This document shows, piece after piece, positions 55,295-64,000 of a stretch of 64,000 nucleotides of DNA; the stretch's first letter is position 1, and each line of letters opens with the position of its first letter. The stretch is from Gentiana macrophylla. Taxonomy: Eukaryota; Streptophyta; Magnoliopsida; Gentianales; Gentianaceae. Position numbers and translations under genes: made by a program. The notes beneath the pieces were generated by a model. The model made no database searches. It worked only from the letters and a program-made list of their open reading frames with translations, and was not told where the DNA came from. Location: NCBI GenBank assembly GCA_026214975.1, contig JAOBSW010001190.1, positions 20,545 through 84,544 on the forward strand, written 5' to 3'.

Positions 55295-56214
55295 TGTTGG
55301 TCCCTTGGAAAGGCTAACACAAGTTTAAAGGGGGTGAATAAACTTGTCACCAAACTTGAAGTACCCAGGCGAGTTTTCCCAAACTCAAAGCGATTCCCGG
55401 CTCAGTTTTGTTCTGTCCTTAAACTTGTAAGGAGTTAGTTAATTCGAGTTTTGCTAATCACGAGTGAATTAACTTACGTGGATAAGATTAAGCCTTTTGT
55501 GCAATAGATGTGTCAGTAAAGATCTAAACCTCCTATGTATCATTTTTATGTTGACTCAGTGTCTAATGTTTGCTGAGTAAGTAATAGCATGATTATGCAA
55601 TAAATAAAACAATCATATCTCAAACATAAATGTATAAAGTATCACAAGGTTTGTTTATTGAAGTTCCGTGTGGTGTAATCCCGTACGTCTCCCCTTCTCC
55701 TGTGGTGTAGGAGGTATCACTAGAATCTTGAGATAACTATTACAAAATCCTAGCCTATGACAGTCCTTCACAACACCCTAGTTTCACTGTCTACACATAA
55801 TGAATAAAGGTAAGATTGCTCCCTTCACTCTGCACACTGATCTTTCGGAGGTGGAATGGCTCCTTCACCAGCTCACCACTAACACAAACACAGTCCGAAA
55901 ACTGCACCAATAGCTGTGACAATCAAGTTGCAACCGTATGAGGAAAGGTGGAGTTGCTCTCCTCAAACTATGCACAACCAACCCTTTTTCACAAAGGTTA
56001 GGTTTAGAATTAATCAAGAGATTAATTGGTGGTTTATTTGCTTCTTCTAGATATGACTTTTCGGCTCAAGATGCCTTCTTTCCCCCTTGGCGTATTCTTT
56101 GGATCTTCCTTTGTAATCTTCAAGGCAATTCTGTTGGCTTCCCCTTTTCTAGATATGAAATATGATTTTTTGGATCTGGATCTTTAGATATATGCTTTTA
56201 AAACCTTTTTCAGA

Positions 56215-56218
<4 letters not shown>

Positions 56219-56247
<29 letters not shown>
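56219..56247. repeat. (TC)n microsatellite
   Basis: About 14 TC units just downstream of the TATA box in sense. The partner LTR at 61200 has only a short CTCTCTC, so the run expanded or contracted after insertion. Confidence 0.95.
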
Positions 56248-56252
<5 letters not shown>

Positions 56253-56266
56253 GTGTTTCCCTTGTG

Positions 56267-56275
56267 TATTTATAG
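56267..56275 (-). promoter_or_regulatory. TATA box in 3' LTR of C
   Basis: CTATAAATA on the minus strand; the same at 61231-61239 in the 5' LTR. Confidence 0.55.
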
Positions 56276-56999
56276 GGGTGATGTAACGGTCACTAGCTCT
56301 TGTAGCCGTTACATTTGTCGTTTAGCCAACGTTCATATGTACGACCTTTTGTCGTATTGTCAATTCAAATTTAACAAGGCCTTAAATCAGTTTTCTACTC
56401 TTCTTCAAAACTGAGTACCTTATGATCTTGACATCTGACTTCAATTGAATGAGTCAGAGTACACCATTCAGTTTCTTCTTTTCTTGGTAACTGATAATCT
56501 CTGTCCTTAAGATTATTCAGCTGTACATGATCTATTGTTTAGTTTCAGGTCACCACAGACTTGCCTGAATCCTGACTTATAGTCACGACTTGATCAACTT
56601 CTAACTGAGTTTGCCACCTCAGTTCTTCAGTATTCGATAGCTAAGTCTGTGTCCCTCAGTTCTTCAATCTTCTAGATAACCCAACTAAGTCTGTGTCCTC
56701 AGCGAACTTATCTTCTTCAGTTTTCTCATAACTGAATCTGATCCCTCAGTTCTCCATGTGTATACTCAGTTTGCTTGTTGTGACTCAGCTTAGTTTCTAT
56801 CTATTACAATGCTTGTCTGAAACAACCTATACAAAGTTCAGACTCTAGATAGAACTTATACATTTTCTGTAGACATTTTCTTGCTTCTTCTTTTATTTCG
56901 CACTATAACAGCTAGTTATCACTTCATCATCATTGGTTGTAAGTGATCTTACTAAATGCGTGATAAATCATCATCAAAACACATATATTATTCCCAACA

Positions 57000-57014
57000 A
57001 TTTCCCCCGTTTTG
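57000..57014 (-). other. Polypurine tract of element C
   Basis: AAACGGGGGAAATT on the minus strand, preceded by CATCATCA and directly abutting the 3' LTR. This arrangement is usual in SIRE-like elements. Confidence 0.75.
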
Positions 57015-57077
57015 ATGATGTATCATAACCCTCCCTAAAAGCAATAATACAAGAAAAATGCAAGAAATCAAAACAGA

Positions 57078-58850
57078 TTATAATAACAAACTGAAAACAA
57101 CTGAGTTTATTACAAAGCAAACTGAATAACTGGACTGATTACAATTTTCCTTTTTCCAAATCATCATCTTTTCACCAAGCAAAATACTTCTTTTTGTTTC
57201 TAGAAGCTTCCTTGTTTTTCCTTCTTCACTTGATTCATTATCTCTGGGTTTGATATCCAGATACTTATTGATCAGCCGATTTGCTTCTTCGTTTTCTTGG
57301 TTTTTGAGCTTCATCAAGATTTCTTTAATTTCCTCATTAATTATCTTCTCTTCTTCTTTTGAAATCAAATTATGTTTTTCTTTTTCAGCTTTTCCCTCTG
57401 GTTTCATTTCAGCTTCCCCCTCAGTTTTTGTCTCTTTGCCTTTATATGCCTTTAAATTTTCTTTCAATCTGGCACAGATTACAAGCTTCTTCCTGATGTT
57501 CAACACAGCTTTAACTAAGGCTTCTTCATCTTCCTCAATTCTTGTTTCTTCGAAGGTTTCTTCTGCAATGAGCTCTTCAATCAGATTATCAACTGCTTCT
57601 CCATTTTGTTGAATAGTAAGCAGATCAGCATCTACTTGAATGTCTTGTTCTTCAATCAACAGTTTGGCATAGATTTCTTCAGCTTTGTCAGTTTTATCAG
57701 CATCAGCATCAGCTTCACCTTCAGCTTCATCACCTTCAGTTTTATCTTGCACCTTGTTTGAAGATATGCAAAAGCTTTCTTCAAATAATCTACGCAAGGT
57801 GATGATGTTGAGTATTTGTTCGATCTGAATAATGTCTTTGTTGAAATCAATTTTGTAAGTTGTGGAGCTTACATTTGTAGAGTCTCTATCGAGGCTTTCG
57901 ATGATCTCTTTCAATCCTTCCAATTTTTCTTCAATCTCAATTAAGCTGGTCTTTGAGATCTTTCAGTTGCAGATTTGCTTGTAGACGCATTGTGAGCTTG
58001 AGTTGAAGAACTAGCTTCATGATAAAATGAGTTATGACATAACAGTTCTTTCTTATACTCAGTTTCACAAAATTCAGCGTCTTCCAAAGCATCTCTTTGC
58101 TCCTCAGTATATTCTTCATGCTTTTCAGTTGAGGATTCACTTTCTTCAGTTTCATCTTCAATTTGAATTACATCTTCAGTTTCAGTTTTCCTCGCAAGAG
58201 ATTTGTTCCACATCCTCCTTTGTCTTCTTAAAGTCCTTTCATCCAAATTTACAGTTTCTCTTGAGCTAGAGTCTGAAGTTTCTCTCCTTTCTTCGACGAA
58301 TTTCCTTTTCTTTGATTTAGTGGACACTGATTTCTGTTTTACTTCTGTTTCTTTGGATTTTGAGATGGAGAAGTAGTTTAGTATACTTTGAACCAAATAC
58401 GTAAATCCCATTTTCAATAAGAATTTTCTCCAACAGCCTTTCTTTCTTGAGCTTTCGCCTTTTCTTCTAAAATTTGTTTGATCAGTTGCTTGAGAACAAC
58501 TTTGTTCCAATCCAGTTTTTCTTCAAACCATATAGCATGGATCAGCTTCATCTTTTCTGTTGAAAGTGAGTAGAGATTCCAAGTGTGACCAATAACATTT
58601 TTGGTCAGAAGAATTCTCAAGAATGCGAACTCTTGTTTTTGTTGATAAATGGATCAATGAAATTCTTCTCGTCCTTGTTGAGTCTTTGTGATATTCCAAA
58701 GTTTTCCTTTTTCTTCATTTCCAAGGTGAGAGATGAAGATCCTCCAATTATGTCTAAACCAAAGACTAGGGAAAGCAAATGTTCATCAACATTAATGCTT
58801 TTATTTTGAGCTAACGTCTGAAACTCTTTCCATCATTGGTGATTCTGACA
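57078..58850 (-). pseudogene. Env-position (putative plant transposon protein-like) ORF of element C
   Basis: Three frames. 58414-58620 reads LLTKNVIGHTWNLYSLSTEK then MKLIHAIWFEEKLDWNKVVL, typical of the C-terminal half of the extra-ORF domain in SIRE-like elements. 57941-58510 is Lys/Ser/Glu-rich with KSKKRKFVEERRE and an acidic EDETEESESS stretch. 57078-57923 (281 codons) is a highly acidic, coiled-coil-like region with AEGEADADADK repeats. No transmembrane segment is evident apart from a hydrophobic last ~15 residues (SVCFVINSVVFSLLL) that could be chance. Its role in the family is unknown. Confidence 0.6.
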
Positions 58851-58871
58851 TTTGTAGAATTCTTTGATACT

Positions 58872-59126
58872 TTACGGGTATGGAGTATTGACCTTCGTAT
58901 CAATCAAATTTTCATGTCCTCGAATCTTCTTGATTTTGTCTGCAATCTGAATCGAAAGGATGGAGTTTGAGAATTTTTGACTGAAGTCATTCAGACTCAT
59001 GGTAATTCTTTCATCAATGTTGTATCGCTCCATGGATCTCTGAATTAAGAATTCTTGGGAAACTTGAATGTTTTGAAATTGATTGAGCAACATTTTGTCA
59101 AGATTGAGTTTTTCAATCATTTTCAA
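58872..59126 (-). pseudogene. N-terminal fragment of the env-position ORF of element C
   Basis: An 84-codon frame with QEFLIQRSMERYNIDERITM and DFSQKFSNSILSIQIADKIK, probably the start of the same domain as 58414-58620, separated by a decayed stretch. Assignment by position and continuity. Confidence 0.45.
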
Positions 59127-59200
59127 AAAAGAGTCATGTCACAATCAATGAGATTTATAGGGATGTACATCTACTTTTTCTCCTTGATTTACACGTGGCT

Positions 59201-60144
59201 TCAAGTTATTTGTCTTGTCAGCTCAAGCGTCAGATTGTAGCTGGAATTTTTTTTTCTTTTGACCAATTTTCCCTTCATCAGCTTTTGCCTTTTCAGCTTC
59301 ATTGCTATGTAGGAGTCGGTTTTCTCGAGATTGACAATATGAACCGACTTAGCTTTGCAAAATAGTTTTAAGTTATCTTGGTACCCATATCTTTCGGGTC
59401 CGGCTGGATTAGTTATTGAAGTACACACTTCAGTTTCTTTGATAAGGGAATTAAGCTTTCTCATTTCTTTTCTAGATAAACCATTACGCTCATCCTTAGT
59501 TGATTTCACAAGGATTCCTTTAGATTTATCATCTTTATTTTGTTTGTGTAATCTTCCAGTATTTTGATGTCTAGAGTTTGTACTCCTTGAAATCTTAAGA
59601 CTAGGTAAGGGTGGGGAATTATCATTGTTGTTGTCAAATTTACTAGATAATAACCTTTCATCTAGATTTGACATTTCAGTTTCAAGAAACTCATTCGAAT
59701 CTTTTGCTTTTCCGAGTTCTATATCTTTTAGACTTAACTCCAGAGTGAGTTTTTCTGTCAACTTGGCAAGCTCAGAGTTTTCTAACCGAGTTGGTGATGA
59801 TAAGCGTGTGTTGAGAAATGTACCTTTCCTTGATTGTTTATTCTGACTTCAATGTTTGACTGTACATTCTCTTGTTGCTCAGATGAATCTTCTATATCAA
59901 CAGTTACTTGCAACAATTCCTTTTCTCCTTCTTCTGAGAGATCTCTTAGTGATGGAACTCCTCTGGATTCATCAACATATACATTGAGATCGCTATCTAT
60001 ATCATCATTGAGTTGAGATTCTGGATTTGTTTGAAAATTTGTAGCATTAAACCTTTCAAATATTTGATCTTGAAAATCAGATACATTTTGCAAACAATTA
60101 GTCAGGGGGTGAATAAGCCAACTTCTAATTTTGGATGTAACCAT
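59201..60144 (-). pseudogene. Gag-like remnant of element C
   Basis: 59782-60144 starts MVTSKIRSWLIHPLTNCLQN, acidic. 59201-59761 is a charged region ending in EVCTSITNPAGPERYGYQDN. In the neighbouring frame at the same place (about 59385-59400) the DNA reads KIWVPR, the KIWVPK word found at the gag-protease border of SIRE-like elements, so a 1-base shift has occurred there. The CCHC knuckle and protease do not follow; sequence passes quickly to the env-position ORF, showing that pol was deleted. Confidence 0.6.
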
Positions 60145-60236
60145 TTCAACTAAGTGCTTTTACAACTGATACAGTGAGGGGTAATCAACAACTGGTGTGT
60201 AAGATATCTTTGGATCACTTCCAAGCGGAAGAAGCG

Positions 60237-60248
60237 CTCCGATACCAA
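60237..60248 (-). other. Primer-binding site, element C
   Basis: TGGTATCGGAGC on the minus strand, one mismatch from the TGGTATCAGAGC initiator-tRNA site, one base from the 5' LTR. Confidence 0.75.
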
Positions 60249-60249
60249 T

Positions 60250-61962
60250 TGTTGGTCCCTTGGAAGGCTAACACAAGTTTAAAGAGGGGGTGAATAAACT
60301 TGTCACCCAAAACTTTCCCAAGCGTGAAGTACCCCGGGCCGAGTTTTCCCAAACTCAAGCGATGCTCGGCCACGGTTTTGTTCCTATCCTTTAAACTTGT
60401 AAGGAGTTAGTTAATTCAGTTTTGCTAATGTGAGAAGCTGAATTAACACCTTGAATAAGATTAAGCCTTTTGTGCAATAGATGTGTCAGTAAAGATCTAA
60501 ACCTCCTATGTATCAGTTTTGTGTTGACTCAGTGTCTAATGATTGCTGAGTAAGTAATAGCATGATTATGCAATAAATAAAACAATCATATCACAAACGT
60601 AAATGTATAAAGTAACACAAGGTTTGTTTATGGAAGTTCCGGGTGGTGTAATCCCATACGTCTCCCCTTCTCCTGTGGTGTAGGAGGTATCACTAGAATC
60701 TTGAGATAACTGTTACAAAATCCTAGCTTGATGACAGTCCTTCACGACACCCTAGTTTCACTGTCTACACATAATGAATAAAGGTAAGATTGCTCCATTC
60801 ATCAGCACACTGATCTTTCGGAGGTGGAATGGCTCCTTCACCAGTTCACCACTAACACAAACACAGTCCGGAAACTGCACCAACAGCTGTAGCAATCAAG
60901 TTGCAACCGTATGAGGAAAAGTGGAGTTGCTCTCCTCAAACTATGCACATCCAACCCTTTTTCACAAAGGTTAGGTTTAGAATTAATCAAGAGATTAATT
61001 CGGTGAAAGTTTATTTGCTTCATCTGGATATGACTTTTCAGCTCCAAGATGCCTTCTTTCCCCCCTTGATGGAGTTCTTTGGATCTTCTTTTGTAATCTT
61101 CAAGGCAATTCTGATGGCTTCCCCTTTTCTAGATATGAAATCTGATTTTCTAGATCTGGATCTTTAGATATATGCTTTTAAAACCTTTTTCAGATCCTTC
61201 TCTCTCTCCTTTTTAATTGTTTCTCTTGTGTATTTATAGGGGTGATGTAACGGTCACTAGCTCTTGTAGCCGTTACATTTGTCGTTTAGCCAACGTTCAT
61301 ATGTACGACCTTTTGTCGTATTGTCAATTCAAATTTAACAAGGCTTTAACTCAGTTTTCTACTCTTCCTCATAACTGAGTACCTTATGATCTTGACATCT
61401 GACTTCAATTGACTGAGTCAGAGTACACCATTCAGTTTCTTCTTTTCTTGCAAAGCGATAATCTTTGTCCTTAAGATTATTGACTTTACATGATCTATAG
61501 TTCGATTTGAGTCACCCGCAGACTTGCGAATCGACATATAGTCACGACTTGATCAACTTCTAACTGAGTTTGCCACCTCAGTTCTTTAGTCTTCGATAAC
61601 TGAGTCTGTGTCCCCTAGTTCTTCCGTCTTCTAAATAAGCCAATTGAGTCAGTGTCCCTCAACGAACTTACCTTCTTGATTTTTTCTCATAAGCCGAGTC
61701 GATCCTCGATTCTCCATGTGTATACTAAGTTTGCTTTGTGACTCAATTTGTTCTCTAGTTCTATCTATTACAATCTTATGCGAAACAACCGATACAAAGT
61801 TAGGACTCTAGATAGAACTTATACATTTTCTCTAGACCATTTCTTGCTTCTTCTTTTATTTCGCACTATAACAGTTAGTTATGACTTCATCATCATGGGT
61901 TGTAAGTGATCTTACTAAATGAGTGATAAATCATCATCAAAACACAAATATTATTTCCAACA
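60250..61962 (-). repeat. 5' LTR of element C
   Basis: 1713 bp, paired with 55295-56999. The first and last few hundred bases agree well. The block 61480-61800 differs in many CTG/CAG-containing words. Confidence 0.9.
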
Positions 61963-64000
61963 AAGCCTTTGTATCGATTTAAGTGAAAAAGGAAGATAAA
62001 GAGATTCGGGTGAAATTGAAAAACACTACTAGATTGAATGCCATCCACAACTAAAGATAGAAATGTAAACCTTACAACAACGAGTTCTTATATTACATTA
62101 TGCGAAGTCTCATAAATTACAACAATCTTATCTTACAAATGTGTTTCAAAAGAAAAATACAACATGTCCTGAATTTAAAAGCAACATAGTTATAGTACAA
62201 CATGGATAATGAAAACCTGTCAAATCAACAAGCATAATATAGCATCATCATATATCGCACTCAAAGTCATCATCGACTTCTTGATCATCCTGCACATCCT
62301 CTCTCACACAAAGCAACAAACAAACATGCAAAATTACTTAGTAAAAGGTAGAAACTTTTGAACTATTAACTTTTATAACGTGAGGTTATCCATTAAATAT
62401 TATTAAGTTATCTTCATGAATACGGCCCAACTCTAGGGTTCACTTCAGGATGGTCAACATGTCGTGAGGTCCTACTTTTTTTTTTCTAGCTTAGCTTATC
62501 TTTGTCACATTGAGTATTCAAAGGGCACTACCACCGTTGTTCTACTCGACACGAAGAACCTTATTCCAATATACCGGTGATTACACTAGTAGCCCGCGGG
62601 CTAGTCTCGATAGTGGTGTGTGTTGGTGAAGTCCCTTCATACTTAGGGTCTTAGTAACCTAAAGAGTTATTCACTTTATATTGACCACACGATACATCAC
62701 GATATTTTCTGGTGCCTTACCAAGAACCATGATGTTTAGACTTTCAACTACACATGTATTTATGTTATTAATCGTTAACTAGCCACCTGAGCGTTTTCAA
62801 GGAAAAAGCTCTCTTACACTTCTACTCCATAACTTAGGCTACTAGACACGACAACCCTATCACATACACAGACATTGGTGGATACTAATCCATCAAAGGA
62901 CAAGGCCAGTCATGATCTTTTGACGGTCCCGAAAATCAACTCTTAGTAAGAATCTATCTGATGACGGAACTAAACGCATCAGAAGCTTAATCATGGTTTG
63001 TTAATGTTTATACAAGATTATTAGATCAAGACATTACATTCAACACTCAAACCGGAGATTAAAATACATATAACAACCAAAATGGGGTCTTGGCGTGTGC
63101 ATAGAAACTTTGGCGCGTGTTGAAACCCAAACAGAATCATAATATCTTTCCGCTTCGGTTTTGGCGCGTGCTAAGGCTCTTGGCGTGTGTTAAAATAGCA
63201 ACAACATTCTTCACGGTTTCTGTTTTGCGCAGCGCTAAAGCCATCTCGGTGCGCTCTAAAACTTTTTGATCTTTCTGCACCTTTTTTGGTTACCTTTGGC
63301 GCGCGTAAAATGGCTAAAGCGCCTAAACCACATTTTTCTACACTTTACGATTTCTAACATGAAATCAACACATTTGATGACAATTTGACAACGAAACAAG
63401 CGTTAACACAAGTCCTGAATTTATCATAACACACCGTACTTCAACAAAAATTTTAGACATGGATTCTAACATCAAAACAACCCCAAAACACCTCCCAAAC
63501 TTTATAAAACATGTTTCTCAATATGAAAACCCTCTTACATGTTTTAAAGCAATCCAAGGCCTAAATTTCCAAGAAAACTGCAGCACTTCTTAAAGCTTCA
63601 ACCAAAAGCCTATTTTGATCAACAATTTGACTACAATTAATTATGATCAACAACTTCTAAACCATTAGAACTACGAATTAAACAAAGAGAACCATAAAAC
63701 TCGATCAAACTTGGAGATTCGCAAACTAGGGCTATAATATATGTTCTTCAAAACACCATTCTTTTGATATAAATGTTGCGCTTCTTCCAAGGATCACAAT
63801 TCCCTATTTGTATCTGCAAATCAATGAATAACTTGTGAGTATTTGGAAGAATTGCATTTGTCTCTTTGTTTACTCTCGGTTTGAAAGTTCGATCTTTTCT
63901 GTGAATTATGTTTTGTCAACCTCCAACTTACAAGTGAAGTTTTATTTATCTAAAAGAATATAACTCGAAAAGATTTATTGAAAAGAAATAACTTTCCTTT
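61963..64000 (-). repeat. Tekay-like LTR, minus strand, running off the window
   Basis: The reverse complement shares ordered blocks with 1879-3857: TTGATGGATTAGTATYCAYCAATGTCTGTGT, GGTGGCTAGTTAAC, ACAAAGATAAGCTAAGCTAGAAA and the TTTTACTAAGTA region. Its last ~60 bp lie at 55236-55294, beyond element C. An array of TTGGCGCG-type words occupies 63090-63330. The LTR start and any internal region are outside or not visible. No coding frame is present. Confidence 0.7.
63090..63330. promoter_or_regulatory. TTGGCGCG-word array in the LTR
   Basis: Words of the form TTGGCGYGTGYTAA start near 63090, 63110, 63161, 63180, 63224, 63245, 63297 and 63316. Spacings are about 20, 51, 19, 44, 21, 52 and 19 bp. 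The core TTTGGCGC equals the consensus of plant E2F sites, which may be coincidence. Confidence 0.55.

Larger units (their letters stand above)
55295..56999 (-). repeat. 3' LTR of element C
   Basis: 1705 bp, pairing with 60250-61962. The sense TATA box is at 56267-56275. A (TC)n run at 56219-56247 is much longer than in the other LTR. The part upstream of TATA (56390-56790) has many AACTGA/TCAGTT words. Confidence 0.9.
55295..61962 (-). mobile_element. SIRE/Maximus-like Ty1/copia deletion derivative C
   Basis: LTRs 55295-56999 and 60250-61962 start TGTTGGTCCC and end in a CCAACA. In sense (minus) order: LTR 60250-61962, primer site, internal 3.25 kb, purine tract, LTR 55295-56999. The bases AAGC directly flank both ends (55291-55294 and 61963-61966), a 4-bp duplication where 5 is usual. 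The internal region keeps gag C-terminal sequence and an env-position ORF but no protease, integrase or RT, so it is non-autonomous. Confidence 0.85.

Noticed and set aside
57250..57612. 120-codon plus-strand ORF rich in Ser and Phe
   Set aside because: It is the antisense shadow of the acidic minus-strand ORF 57078-57923 in element C.
1879..64000. The two Tekay-like LTRs at the window ends as terminal repeats of one large element
   Set aside because: They are inverted relative to each other, whereas LTRs of one element are direct repeats; the left one also has its own polypurine tract.

Overview
The window is repetitive nuclear DNA from a plant, most likely a eudicot. It is AT-rich with no bacterial-style gene packing. 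The recognisable protein remnants are plant mobile elements: Athila and Tat Ty3/gypsy, SIRE-like Ty1/copia, a LINE with a zf-RVT plus RNase H tail, a CACTA transposon, a Mutator-like element carrying a sugar-transporter fragment, and an endogenous caulimovirid. I see no intact host gene; nearly every coding stretch is broken by stops or frameshifts.

Layout. 1-3857: 3' part of a Tekay/Del-like Ty3/gypsy element ending in a ~2-kb LTR. 3880-4693: a broken two-exon fragment of a plant transposon-associated coiled-coil gene. 5321-13380: an 8-kb LTR element with ~2.1-kb LTRs and no recognisable coding capacity. 13722-14087 and 53526-53710: one ~54-bp minisatellite, split by a 39.4-kb Athila-type element (called A here; 14088-53525, minus strand, 5-bp target duplication TACAT). 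53985-55235: minus-strand Tat-type gag remnant. 55295-61962: a SIRE-like copia deletion derivative (C), itself inserted in a minus-strand LTR (55236-55294 plus 61963-64000) related to the LTR at 1879.

Inside A lies a 25-kb CACTA element (16440-41541). Its interior holds an endogenous pararetrovirus reverse-transcriptase remnant (17785-19806), a 1.8-kb Mutator-like element with a captured hexose-transporter fragment (19883-21684), a LINE 3' end (21986-24862) interrupted by an Athila-type solo LTR (23006-24568), and a ~350-bp tandem array (24890-26438) split by a second complete Athila-type element (B; 26444-37569, minus strand, target duplication GTATT). The order of events follows: minisatellite, then A, then CACTA, then the LINE and the tandem array, then the solo LTR and B.

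A and B have the same plan in sense (minus) orientation: LTR, tRNA-Asp primer-binding site, gag starting MQTRS, protease, RT/RNase H, integrase, a hairpin after pol, a long 3' region, polypurine tract, LTR. Only A keeps an extra downstream ORF of the putative plant transposon protein type. Three features are not explained by coding. (1) Near-palindromic boxes of form GACGNNCGTC recur in LTRs, 5' leaders and just before the extra ORF, with centre spacings of about 20, 28-32 and 50 bp. (2) In A such an array plus a TATA-like box sits ~0.6 kb upstream of the extra ORF. (3) A hairpin whose stem changes but whose pairing and loop are kept follows pol.
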